Source of the DNA: Candidatus Kuenenia stuttgartensis
GTDB taxonomy: Bacteria > Pseudomonadota > Alphaproteobacteria > SMXS01
Direction: 5' to 3'
Assembly (NCBI GenBank): GCA_943329845.2
Contig: CALQFM020000035.1
Coordinates: 1 to 39,656 of the forward strand
Length of the DNA: 39,656 bases
Under the pieces are notes generated by a model that searched no databases, had not been told where the DNA came from, and saw only the letters and a list, made by a program, of their open reading frames with translations. Positions 23,679-32,391 of this stretch are shown one piece after another; positions within the stretch are counted from its first letter, which is position 1, and every line of letters starts with the position of its first letter. The translations under genes and the position numbers were made by a program.

Positions 23679-23876
23679 ATGAAAGCCGTCATCGACGCCG
23701 CACGCTGCCAGGGCAAGGCCCGTTGTTTCAACCTCTATCCCAGCATTTTCGGGAAGGGTCCGGACGGAAAGGGCATCATCGTCCGGACGGAAGACCTCGA
23801 TACTGACGAACTGATTGTCGACGCCCAGTCCGCCGCCAACGCCTGTCCCCGGGGCGCCATCACGCTGGTGGATTGA
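23679..23876 (+). CDS. P450-associated [3Fe-4S]-type ferredoxin
   Basis: A 65-residue ferredoxin directly after the P450. Its cluster ligands are CQGKARC near residues 9-15 and CPRG near residue 55. Relative to a four-cysteine ferredoxin one ligand position is Lys (CxxKxxC), so a three-iron cluster is expected. This variable position is a known feature of P450-linked ferredoxins, where His, Tyr, Asn or others occur. The short length and acidic middle fit the group. It should pass electrons from an unlinked reductase to the P450. Confidence 0.93.
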   Translation: MKAVIDAARCQGKARCFNLYPSIFGKGPDGKGIIVRTEDLDTDELIVDAQSAANACPRGAITLVD

Positions 23877-23885
23877 GGGCCCTGC

Positions 23886-23930
23886 GCGAACCGTATGCCG
23901 GCAACTCCCCGTGTCCGGCGTATGGTTCGC
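23886..23930 (+). other. long RNA hairpin between ferredoxin and SnoaL genes
   Basis: GCGAACCGTATGCCGG (23886-23901) pairs with CCGGCGTATGGTTCGC (23915-23930); in RNA all sixteen positions pair, two as G-U. The loop is 13 bases. No T-run follows, so it is not a classical terminator. It may stabilise the upstream mRNA end or reduce readthrough to the next gene. Confidence 0.6.
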
Positions 23931-23999
23931 CGCGCCCTGCCAGTTGACTCGACGGCCTGTTGCAACCCACGCTGGGTCACCAACAAGCGGGGAACACGG

Positions 24000-24521
24000 A
24001 TGAACATCGAGACGCTGGACGTGAACGCACTGCTGGAGCGGCTGCACCGGGTGGAGGCCGTCACCGAGATCATGAACCTGAAGTCGCGCTACTGCGCCGG
24101 CTGCGACGACAACCACAACGCCGATTCGCTGGAGGCGATCTTCGTGCCGGAAGGCCGCTGGAAGTGCGACGCCATGCAGGTCGACGCCAAGGGACATGCC
24201 GAGCGCCGCGTGTTCTTCGACGGCCTGGCCAATTCGGGCCGCATCCGCAATTCCCAGCACATGGTGACCAACCCCAACATCACCGTGACCGGCGACCGGG
24301 CCACCGGCTACTGGCGGATGATGATGGTCTACGCGGGCAACACCCCGGACGGCGGCGTCCAGTTCTTCCGCATCCTGGGCTATTACCAGGACGACTTCGT
24401 CTACCGCGACGGCCGCTGGTACTTCGAGACCATCCGGCCGATGGTGGAGGACACCGAAGCCTATTCGGTCGAGCCGAGCAAGTTCGCCACCACCGGCCTG
24501 GTCATGGCCGACGAGATTTAG
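24000..24521 (+). CDS. SnoaL-like (NTF2 fold) protein
   Basis: A 173-residue protein with the SnoaL-like domain pattern. It has an N-terminal helix LHRVEAVTEIMNLKSRYCAGCDD, then EAIFVPEGRWKC, a helix with RRVFFDGLAN, a histidine in NSQHMVTNPNITV, and final strands DDFVYRDGRWYFE. The fold serves as dehydratase, isomerase or hydroxylase in steroid and aromatic breakdown and polyketide tailoring. Catalysis cannot be assigned. The ATG at 24000 follows GGGGA. It probably belongs with the P450 and ferredoxin, though 123 bases with a strong hairpin intervene. A second, distantly similar protein is encoded at 32392. Confidence 0.85.
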   Translation: MNIETLDVNALLERLHRVEAVTEIMNLKSRYCAGCDDNHNADSLEAIFVPEGRWKCDAMQVDAKGHAERRVFFDGLANSGRIRNSQHMVTNPNITVTGDRATGYWRMMMVYAGNTPDGGVQFFRILGYYQDDFVYRDGRWYFETIRPMVEDTEAYSVEPSKFATTGLVMADEI

Positions 24522-24583
24522 TTCCCCGATCGCCAGCCTGGAGGGTTTCACCAGGCGATCAGCGGAGATACCGCCAGAAAGGC

Positions 24584-24686
24584 CCCCTCACCCTTCCCTC
24601 TCCCCGGCGGGGAGAGGGGTTAGTCGGCACTGTCCATTCCCTTCTTCCCGCCGGGGAGAAGGCGGCGCGCAGCGCCGGATGAGGGG
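24584..24686. repeat. palindromic intergenic element, copy 1
   Basis: Outer arms CCCCTCA (24584-24590) and TGAGGGG (24680-24686) enclose two inner hairpins. One is CCCTCTCCCC with GGGGAGAGGG around GGC. The other is CCTTCTTCCC with GGGGAGAAGG around GCC. A third small hairpin, GGCGCGCAGCGCC, lies near the right arm. The layout matches the element at 34032, so this is a dispersed REP- or MITE-like repeat. It lies between two convergent genes. Confidence 0.75.
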
Positions 24687-24747
24687 AAGCCGCGTCAGCG
24701 GCACGCCGACCAGGTAGCCCTAGCGGATCGGCTGTGCCCACCAGCGC

Positions 24748-25299
24748 CTACTCGACGTCGTAGCCCGTCAGGTCCCACGGGATGATCAGGTCCTTGCCGT
24801 CCCAGGTGGCGGCCATGTCCCTGGTTTTCTGGTACATGGCGCGCACGGTCTTGTGCTGCGGGTAGAGTTCGATCATGTGGCCGAGCGGGTTGCGGGCGTC
24901 GATGTAGCAGAACTTCTTGCCGACGGCGATGAACTCGCTGGCGACCGGATAGCCGGCGGCGACAAAGGCGTCGCGCTCTTTCTCGTAGTCGTCGGTGAAG
25001 CAGGCCACATGGTGGAAGCCCTCCTCGCCGTTCGGGAACATGTCGTGGAAGGCGCTGGGCGTCTTCGATGTCAGCTCGACGATCTCGATGTTGAGGTCGC
25101 CCGACTGTACGAACACCCCCTTGATGCCGATAGGTTCCTCGGGCCGGCCGCGATAGGTGTGCTCGGTCAGCGACCCGGCCTGGCCGCCCAAGAACGGGCC
25201 GATGCCGTACATATGGTTCAGCCGCTTGCAGGCGGCCTCCAGGTCGCGGACGATGTAGCAGTTCTGGATGATCTTGGCGGCGTTCAGGATCGGTTTCAT
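24748..25299 (-). CDS. VOC-superfamily (glyoxalase/dioxygenase fold) protein
   Basis: A 183-residue protein with paired glyoxalase-fold modules. Module one begins AAKIIQNCYIVRDLEAACKRL with GIGPFL; module two begins GFHHVACFTDD and ends RNPLGHMIELYP, with His and Glu likely metal ligands. The pattern resembles the epimerase/lactoylglutathione-lyase type seen beside steroid and aromatic catabolic genes. The start at 25299 is chosen over an upstream frame because GGGGAGA sits six bases before it. It is transcribed toward the SnoaL gene, away from the diguanylate cyclase. Substrate unknown. Confidence 0.88.
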   Translation of the reverse strand: MKPILNAAKIIQNCYIVRDLEAACKRLNHMYGIGPFLGGQAGSLTEHTYRGRPEEPIGIKGVFVQSGDLNIEIVELTSKTPSAFHDMFPNGEEGFHHVACFTDDYEKERDAFVAAGYPVASEFIAVGKKFCYIDARNPLGHMIELYPQHKTVRAMYQKTRDMAATWDGKDLIIPWDLTGYDVE

Positions 25300-25404
25300 C
25301 GTGCGTCTCCCCATTCTGACGGATGATTCAAAAAAGCACTGTAGAGAGCGACCCGGTGCCTGAACAGGGCTGGTACGGCGGAATCTCCGCAAGCCCCAAA
25401 TATC

Positions 25405-25413
25405 TGCTATAAT
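25405..25413 (+). promoter_or_regulatory. extended -10 promoter before the diguanylate cyclase
   Basis: TGCTATAAT at 25405-25413 is a perfect extended -10 element (TGn plus TATAAT). No good -35 lies 17 bases upstream, as expected for this class. It sits 20-55 bases before the possible starts of the following gene. Confidence 0.6.
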
Positions 25414-25433
25414 TCTAAGTCGATGGGCATGCA

Positions 25434-27145
25434 TTGAGGCGTCGGGATTTGGAGCTAGACGACGCGATGCTTCGGCTCGACGGCCGGGTGCGTATCGAGC
25501 AGACGCGGATGATGTACCAGACACCGGTCATTCCGATGCTCAACGTGCTCACGGCCGGCATCACCGCCGCCGCCCTTTCCCGTGTCTTCCCGCCGCTGGT
25601 GCTGATCGGCTGGATCGCCGCCTTCATCATCGTCGCGGCCTGGCGGCTGTATTCGTGGCGCCTCTTCACCAGATCCGACCAGACCGTAGCCACCGAACAA
25701 TGGCGACACCGCTTCGTCGGTGGCGCAGTCGCGACCGGCCTTTTGTGGGGGCTCGCCGGATCCGTGGTCTTCGTTACCGGAGACCCCGGATACCATGTCT
25801 TCGTGGTGTTCGTGATCGGCGGCATGACGGCGGGCGCTGTCGTCGGCAACGCCACGTACATGCCGGCGTTCTACGGCTTCGCGTTGCCGGCGATCATGCC
25901 TATGGCCATGGCCCTTTTCATCCTCGGCGACTCGCGATCAGTCGAGATGGCGCTGCTGATGTTGGCGTTCTCGGCCGTGCTGGCGGTCGCCGGGCGCAAC
26001 ATGCATCGTTGGATCGAGAGCACCACGAGGCTGCAGATCGAACGCGAACTGCTGATCGACAGGCTGCAGCACGCCACCGAGACTCTGGAGCGGGAGGTCA
26101 TGACCAGTCGGGACCGCGAAACCACCCTGCAGGACATCACCGCCGCGCTGGAGGACCAGACCCGTTCGGTGCACCTGCTCAACGGCATGGTGCAGCGCCT
26201 GCAAGAGGCGACCACCGACCAGGAACTGACGGAGATCGTCGCCGGCTATGCGCCGCAGATTGTCCCTGGCCGCCCGGGCGCCCTGTTCCTGATGAACAAT
26301 TCGCAGAACCTGCTGACCGCCATTGCCAGCTGGGGCGATGCCACCGGCACGCGGATGGATTTTCCGCCCGACAATTGCTGGGCGCTGCGGCGCAGCCAGA
26401 CCCACTTCGTACAGGCTGATGGCCGTGAGGTGCGCTGCCAGCATGTGCACCCCACGTTCTCCGGCAGCTATGCCTGCTATCCGTTGCTGGGACGCGGCGG
26501 CATCGTCGGCCTCCTGTACATCGAGGCCGATGCCGCCGCCGCCGGACACGACGACGCGATGAACGCCTTCGCCGGCATCTGGGGCTGGCGCTGGCCAACT
26601 ACCGCCTGCGCGAGGCCCTGCGGGTGATGTCGCTGCGCGATCCGCTGACCGGCCTGTTCAACCGGCGCTACCTCGAGGAGGCGCTGGTGCTGGAGTTCGG
26701 CCGCGCGTCGCGCACCGATGAGGGCGTTGGCATCATCGTCGGCGACCTCGACCATTTCAAGCGGCTGAACGATACCTATGGCCATGACGGCGGCGACGCG
26801 GCGCTGCGTGCCGTCGCCCAGGTGCTGGTCGGCAATGTCCGCAAGGGCGATATCGCCTGCCGCCACGGCGGCGAGGAGTTCGTGCTGGTGCTGCCCGGCG
26901 CAACACTGGAGCAGACGCGCGAACGCGCCGACGAGCTGCGGCGCACCCTCGCCCAGCTGGAGGTGCCGTTCCACGGCAAGATGATCTCGCCGATCACCAT
27001 GTCGATCGGCGTCGCCGTCTACCCGAAGCACGGCAGTTCGCCCGACGCCGTGCTGCGGCAGGCCGACAAGGCCATGTACCAGGCCAAGCAGAACGGCCGC
27101 GACCGGGTCGTCATGGCCGGCACCTTCCAGGGCGTCCCGGACTGA
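25434..27145 (+). pseudogene. membrane GAF-GGDEF diguanylate cyclase, split by a one-base frameshift
   Basis: Two reading frames, 25434-26627 and 26624-27145, together make one protein of about 570 residues. The first gives several membrane helices (residues about 28-180), a coiled segment, then a GAF-like domain. The second gives a complete GGDEF domain: LRDPLTGLFNRRYLEEAL, DLDHFKRLNDTYGHDGGD, the inhibitory RKGD site and RHGGEEF. The frame breaks near 26576: adding one C after GGC restores GHLGLALANYRLREALRV joined to MSLRDP. If real, the cyclase domain could only be made from an internal start such as ATG 26624. The start is TTG 25434 or ATG 25467. Its function would be c-di-GMP synthesis. 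Sequencing error is an equally good explanation. Confidence 0.85.
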
Positions 27146-27223
27146 GAACGTTCTCATGGTTCGCGGCGTCGGGGACGGTTATATACAGTCCTCCGAACCG
27201 CAAGCCACCGGAGTAACAGGCCG

Positions 27224-29824
27224 TTGAGGCTATCGCCCGTACCCAGCGCCGTCGCGTTCAGCTGCCGCCATCCTGTCCTCGTCGCCCTTGCGGCCGCACT
27301 GCTGTGCGGCCTGTCGGCCTGGTACGTCTCCGGCCATTTCAGGATGACCACCAAGACCGAGGAGCTGGTCGCCGAGGACGTGAACTACCGTGTGCGCAAC
27401 CTCGCCTGGGATGAGGCATTTCCACAGGTCGCCGATGTCATCCTGGTGGTGATTGACGCGCAGACACCGGAACTGGCAGAAGCCGCCGCTGCCCGTCTGG
27501 CCCAAAAACTCAAGGGCAACACGATCGATTTCCGGGGCGTGCGCCGGCCGGACGGCGGCGAATTCTTCTCACACGCCGCGCTGCTGTATGGGTCGGTCGA
27601 GGACGTGCAGAAGGCGACCGATGCCATGGTCACGGCCCAGCCCTTCCTTGGCCAACTCTCCTACGATCCAAGCCTGCGCGGCGTGATGGACGTATTCAAC
27701 ACGTCGCTGCTCGGCATAAAGAACGGCGAGGCAAGCTTCGCGCAAGTCGACAAGCCGCTGTCTGCCCTTGCCAGCGCGCTGGACAAGGTGAATGCCGGCG
27801 AGCCGGCCTATTTCTCGTGGCAGACGATGCTCGAGGGCGGCGACGGCCTACGCCTGCAGGCACCGCTGCGCCGGTTCATACTTGTAAAGCCCGTGCTCGA
27901 CTACCAGTCGCTCAAACCTGCCAAGAACGCGTCCGATGCGATCCGGACCGCCGCGTTGAAGCTGGGACTCGACGCCGAGCATGGGGTGACCGTCCGGCTT
28001 ACTGGATCGGTCGCCATGGAGGACGAGGAATTCTCTTCTCTTGCTCACAACATCTGGCTGGTCAGCATCGCCATCATCGGATGCATGCTGTTGATGCTGT
28101 GGCTCGCCACCCGCTCGATACGCATCGTCACCGCCATCATGGTCACCACGCTGGTCGGCCTGCTGATAACTATGGCGGCCGGACTGGCGGCTGTCGGACG
28201 GTTTAACCTGATCTCGGTTGCCTTCATCCCGCTGTTCGTCGGCCTTGGCATCGACTTCGGCATCCAGCTCAGCGTCCGTTTCCGCCAGGAGCGGCTGACT
28301 GAACCCGACCCGAAGCTGGCGCTGCGGCATGCGGCCGAGGCGTTGGGCGGCGCCCTCACCCTTGCCGCCGCCGGCATCTGCCTCGGTTTCCTGGCCTTTC
28401 TGCCTACATCCTATGTAGGCATCTCTGAGCTGGGTATTATCGCTGCCATAGGCATGGCCATCGCCCTGGCGCTCAATGTCACCCTGCTGCCCTCACTGGT
28501 GCTGCTGCTGCGTGCGCCGCTGCAGTCGCTGGAGGTCGGGCGCAAGGCGCTGGCACCAGTCGATGCGTTCCTGTTGCGCCGGCGCAAGATGGTACTTTGG
28601 ATATTCGCCATATTGATGGTCGCCAGCATCGCCGGGCTTCCGCTGGTGAAGTTCGACTTCAACCCGCTGCACCTTCGTGACCAGGAAAGCGAGTCGGTCG
28701 CCACCCTGCACGACCTGATGAGCGATCCGAGCCGGACGGTCAACACCATCGACGTGCTGATGCCCGGCATCGCCGAGGCCGCCGCGCTTTCAGAGAAGCT
28801 GGCGGCGCTACCCGAGGTGTCCCAGACGGTCACCATCTCCAGCTTCGTGCCCAGGGACCAGGAGGCCAAGCTGGCGCTGATCGGCGACACGGCCAGCCTG
28901 CTCGATCCGACGCTCAATCCCATTGACGCCGCAACGCGGCCGACCGACGCCCAAACCGTCGCCAGCCTCACGGCGACCGCTAGGTCGCTGCGCGAGGCCG
29001 CCGCCGGACACAGCGACGCCGCCGCGGCGTTGCAGCTTGCCAGCGCGCTCGAAAAACTGGCTGCCGGTCCGGTCGTGAAAAGATCCCAAGCGGAAAAGAC
29101 GTTGATCGAGCCGCTCGAGGTCATGCTGGGACAGAGCCGCGCGGCGCTGAAGGCCAGGCTGATCACAATGGCCGACTTGCCTGACGACCTCGTGCGCGAC
29201 TGGGTGACCGAGGACGGCCGCGCCCGCATCCAGGTGTTCCCGAAGGGCGACAGCAACGACAACGCCACGCTGAAGCGCTTTGCCCATGCGATCCAGGCGA
29301 TGGCGCCCCAGGCCTCCGGGCCGCCGATCTCGGTGATCGAGGCGGGGGATATCATCTCCGGGGCGTTCGTGCAGGCCGGCATCCTTGCGCTGGTCGCCAT
29401 CACCTTGCTGCTGCTCATCGTACTGCGCAGCGTGACGGAAGTGGCCGCGACACTGGCGCCCATCGTGCTGTCCGGCTTCCTTACTCTTGGCACTTGCGTG
29501 CTGATCCAACTGCCCATCAACTTCGCAAACATCATCGCCTTCCCGCTGCTCTTCGGCGTCGGCGTGGCGTTCCATATCTATTTCGTCATGGCCTGGCGCG
29601 CAGGCGAGAAGAACCTGCTGCAGTCCAGCCTCGCCCGGGCCGTACTATTCAGCGCGCTGGCGACTGGAGCCGCGTTCGGTAGCCTGTGGATGTCGGACCA
29701 TCCCGGTACTGCCAGCATGGGCAAGGTGCTGGTGATCTCGCTGGTATGGACACTGGTCTGCGCCCTGATCTTCGAGCCTGCCCTTCTGGGGCCGCCGCGA
29801 AAAAAGCCGAAACGCCGGACGTAG
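27224..29824 (+). CDS. hpnN: hopanoid-associated RND transporter HpnN
   Basis: An 866-residue RND/MMPL-type exporter. It has an N-terminal helix, a large periplasmic domain, a bundle of helices beginning LAHNIWLVSIAIIGCMLLML with GLGIDFGIQLSVRFRQERL, then a second helix, periplasmic domain and helix bundle ending GVGVAFHIYFVMAWR. These features, the length and the FNPLHLRDQESESV motif fit HpnN, which moves hopanoids to the outer membrane in alphaproteobacteria. The start is TTG with GGAG ten bases upstream. The next gene is the hopanoid aminotransferase, which supports the call. It follows the cyclase by 78 bases. Confidence 0.9.
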   Translation: MRLSPVPSAVAFSCRHPVLVALAAALLCGLSAWYVSGHFRMTTKTEELVAEDVNYRVRNLAWDEAFPQVADVILVVIDAQTPELAEAAAARLAQKLKGNTIDFRGVRRPDGGEFFSHAALLYGSVEDVQKATDAMVTAQPFLGQLSYDPSLRGVMDVFNTSLLGIKNGEASFAQVDKPLSALASALDKVNAGEPAYFSWQTMLEGGDGLRLQAPLRRFILVKPVLDYQSLKPAKNASDAIRTAALKLGLDAEHGVTVRLTGSVAMEDEEFSSLAHNIWLVSIAIIGCMLLMLWLATRSIRIVTAIMVTTLVGLLITMAAGLAAVGRFNLISVAFIPLFVGLGIDFGIQLSVRFRQERLTEPDPKLALRHAAEALGGALTLAAAGICLGFLAFLPTSYVGISELGIIAAIGMAIALALNVTLLPSLVLLLRAPLQSLEVGRKALAPVDAFLLRRRKMVLWIFAILMVASIAGLPLVKFDFNPLHLRDQESESVATLHDLMSDPSRTVNTIDVLMPGIAEAAALSEKLAALPEVSQTVTISSFVPRDQEAKLALIGDTASLLDPTLNPIDAATRPTDAQTVASLTATARSLREAAAGHSDAAAALQLASALEKLAAGPVVKRSQAEKTLIEPLEVMLGQSRAALKARLITMADLPDDLVRDWVTEDGRARIQVFPKGDSNDNATLKRFAHAIQAMAPQASGPPISVIEAGDIISGAFVQAGILALVAITLLLLIVLRSVTEVAATLAPIVLSGFLTLGTCVLIQLPINFANIIAFPLLFGVGVAFHIYFVMAWRAGEKNLLQSSLARAVLFSALATGAAFGSLWMSDHPGTASMGKVLVISLVWTLVCALIFEPALLGPPRKKPKRRT

Positions 29825-29982
29825 GCACGCAGGGCTGGCCGTTGAATCAATCATTCGAGATCGTGGGGTGGGCGGATGCCCTATCCCGTTCCCATCTTTA
29901 AAGAAAATCGCGCTCTCGCGGTGAGCGGCGCCATGGTAGCTTTTTCCGAGGAAAGGGTGCTGGCGCTTGGAGAGAAAATGGA

Positions 29983-31374
29983 ATGACACTTGATCTTGCC
30001 CGACTGATGTCCAGCGACGGCCCCGACAAGTATGACCTGCACAACAGGTATCTCAACAGCCAGATGGTCAAGGTTCTCCGGACCATCGGGTTCGACCGGA
30101 ACTACGTGCGCGGCCAGGGTCAGTACCTTTACGACCAGGACGGTCACGAGTACCTGGACCTGCTGAGCGGATTCGGCACGTTCGCCATCGGACGCAACCA
30201 TGCGAACGTGATCGCCGCGCTGCAGGAAGTCCTAGGCGGCGGATTGCCGAACCTGGTGCAGTTGGACGTCTCGGTGTTGGCCGGCGTGCTGGCAGAACGG
30301 CTGCTCGACTACATGCCGGGCCTGGACAAGATGTTCTTCTGCAATTCCGGCGCCGAGGCGGTGGAGGCGGCGATCAAATTTGCTCGATTTGCCACCGGAC
30401 GGCCCCGCATCCTGTTCTGCGACCACGCGTTTCACGGATTGACCAATGGCGCGCTGTCGCTCAACGGTGAGAAGACCTACCGTGCCGGCTTCGAGCCGCT
30501 GCTGCCCGGCTGCACCCCCATCCCCTTTAACGGGCTGGAGCGGCTGGAGGAGGAACTGGCGCGCGGCGAGGTAGCCGCCTTCATCGTCGAACCGATCCAG
30601 GGCAAGGGCGTGACTATGCCCGTGGGCGACTATCTGCGGGAGGCGGCCGCGCTGTGCCGCAAGTACGGCGCGCTGTTCGTCGCCGACGAAATCCAGACCG
30701 GCGTCGGCCGCACGGGGCGGTTCCTCGCCATCGAGCACTGGGGCGTCGATGCCGACATGGTGCTGCTGGCAAAGGCGCTGTCGGGCGGATTCATCCCCGT
30801 GGGCGCGGTCGCCGCGAAGAAATGGGTCTATGACAAGGTGTTCGACCGCATGGACCGGGCTGTCGTACATGGCTCCACCTTCGCCAAGAACGACATGGCA
30901 ATGGCTGCCGGCCTCGCCACGCTGGAGGTGATCGAAACCGAGAACCTGATCCGCCATGCCGAGGAGATCGGCAACGGCATCATGGCCGACCTCGGTTCAA
31001 TGGTTGGCCGCCACGAGTTCGTCAAGGAAGTGCGCGGCAAGGGCCTGATGATCGGCATCGAGTTCGACAAGCCACGCAGCCTCGGCCTCAAGGCTGCCTG
31101 GGCGCTGCTGGAGCAAGCGCGTAAGGGCCTGTTCAGCCAGATGATCATCATCCCGCTGATGCAGGATCACCGTATCCTGTCGCAGGTGGCGGGTGACAAC
31201 ATGAACGTGATCAAGCTGCTCCCCCCGCTGACCATCAACGACACCGACCGTGCCTGGATACGCGAGGGCTTCGAGGCCGCCATAGTTGACGCCCACCGTG
31301 TGCCCGGGGCCCTCTGGGATCTTGGGCGGTCACTGGCCGGCGGCGGCATGAAAGCCCGCGTGGGAGCCGCATAG
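29983..31374 (+). CDS. hpnO: class III aminotransferase, probable hopanoid side-chain enzyme HpnO
   Basis: A 463-residue PLP enzyme of the acetylornithine/ornithine aminotransferase group. CNSGAEAVEAAIKFAR, HAFHGLTNGALSL, the cofactor Asp in FVADEIQTGVGRTG and the PLP lysine in LLAKALSGGFIPVGA are present. Its position just after hpnN, and its long N-terminus and C-terminal PGALWDLGRSL extension, point to HpnO, which makes aminobacteriohopanetriol. GGAGAG precedes the ATG. If mis-assigned, it would be another omega-aminotransferase. The other hopanoid genes (squalene-hopene cyclase, hpnH, hpnG) are not in this window. Confidence 0.83.
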   Translation: MTLDLARLMSSDGPDKYDLHNRYLNSQMVKVLRTIGFDRNYVRGQGQYLYDQDGHEYLDLLSGFGTFAIGRNHANVIAALQEVLGGGLPNLVQLDVSVLAGVLAERLLDYMPGLDKMFFCNSGAEAVEAAIKFARFATGRPRILFCDHAFHGLTNGALSLNGEKTYRAGFEPLLPGCTPIPFNGLERLEEELARGEVAAFIVEPIQGKGVTMPVGDYLREAAALCRKYGALFVADEIQTGVGRTGRFLAIEHWGVDADMVLLAKALSGGFIPVGAVAAKKWVYDKVFDRMDRAVVHGSTFAKNDMAMAAGLATLEVIETENLIRHAEEIGNGIMADLGSMVGRHEFVKEVRGKGLMIGIEFDKPRSLGLKAAWALLEQARKGLFSQMIIIPLMQDHRILSQVAGDNMNVIKLLPPLTINDTDRAWIREGFEAAIVDAHRVPGALWDLGRSLAGGGMKARVGAA

Positions 31375-31479
31375 CGCGAAAGGGCGGCCGAAGTCGCGGA
31401 TAAAGGGTTTTGCAAACCCGCGTTGCCCGCGCGATCATGCTGGCGTGCCTTGGGGGGACGGAATGGAACGGGAGGGATC

Positions 31480-32379
31480 ATGAGCAGGCTCTGCGAGGGG
31501 CGCGTCTGTATCGTCACGGGCGCGGGACGCGGCATCGGCCGCGAATATGCGAAACTGCTGAGCGCGCACGGCGCCAAGGTGCTGGTCAACGATCTGGGCG
31601 GCAGCGAAAGCGGGACGGGATCGGACAAGACGCCGGCCCAGTCGGTGGTCGACGAGGTCAAGGCAGCGGGTGGCGACGCCGTCGCCAACTATGACGACGT
31701 CTCCGACTTCAAGGCCGCCAAGCGGATGATCGACCAGGCCGTCGAGACCTGGGGCAAGCTGGACGTGGTGATCAACAACGCCGGCATCCTGCGCGACCGC
31801 ATGCTGGTCAACATGACCGAGGAGGAATGGGACGCGGTGATCAAGGTGCACCTGAAGGGCACCTTTGGTCCGGCTCACCACGCCGCCGCCCACTGGCGCG
31901 ACGTGGTCAAGCAGACCGGCGCGCCCGTCGACGCGCGGATTATCAACACCTCGTCGGTGTCAGGGATCTACGGCAATATCGGCCAGACCAACTACGGCGC
32001 GGCCAAGCAGGGCATTGCGGCGTTCAGCATCATCGCCGCCCGCGAGCTGCGCCGCTACGGCATCACCGTCAACTGCATCGCGCCCGGCGCGCTGACCCGC
32101 CTCACCGAGAATTTGCGCGAGCGCACCGAGGAGGAGAAGAAGCAGGGCGACCCGTTCTGGATCGCGCCTATCGTCACCTGGCTGGCCAGCACGGAATCGA
32201 AGGACGTCACCGGCCGCATGTTCGAGGCGTCGGGCCGCATCCTGGCCATCGCCGAAGGCTGGCACCGCGGTCCCATCACCGAACCCGTCGCCGACCCCAG
32301 CAATCTGGGCCCGGTGGTCGCCAGGCTGGTGGCCAAGGCGCGCAAGAACGCCGGCATGGACGGCATGGACCTGGACTGA
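31480..32379 (+). CDS. short-chain dehydrogenase, MFE-2 hydroxyacyl-CoA dehydrogenase-like
   Basis: A 299-residue SDR. It has the dinucleotide motif TGAGRGIG, NNAGILRD, the catalytic serine in NTSSVSGIYG and YGAAK. The long insert VLVNDLGGSESGTGSDKTPAQ after the second strand and the C-terminal extension are typical of the 3-hydroxyacyl-CoA dehydrogenase domain of peroxisomal-type multifunctional enzymes. That suggests beta-oxidation of a steroid side chain or fatty acyl-CoA. Start set by GGGAGGG six bases before ATG. It opens an operon with a SnoaL-like and a luciferase-type gene. Confidence 0.92.
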   Translation: MSRLCEGRVCIVTGAGRGIGREYAKLLSAHGAKVLVNDLGGSESGTGSDKTPAQSVVDEVKAAGGDAVANYDDVSDFKAAKRMIDQAVETWGKLDVVINNAGILRDRMLVNMTEEEWDAVIKVHLKGTFGPAHHAAAHWRDVVKQTGAPVDARIINTSSVSGIYGNIGQTNYGAAKQGIAAFSIIAARELRRYGITVNCIAPGALTRLTENLRERTEEEKKQGDPFWIAPIVTWLASTESKDVTGRMFEASGRILAIAEGWHRGPITEPVADPSNLGPVVARLVAKARKNAGMDGMDLD

Positions 32380-32391
32380 AGGATACGATTC

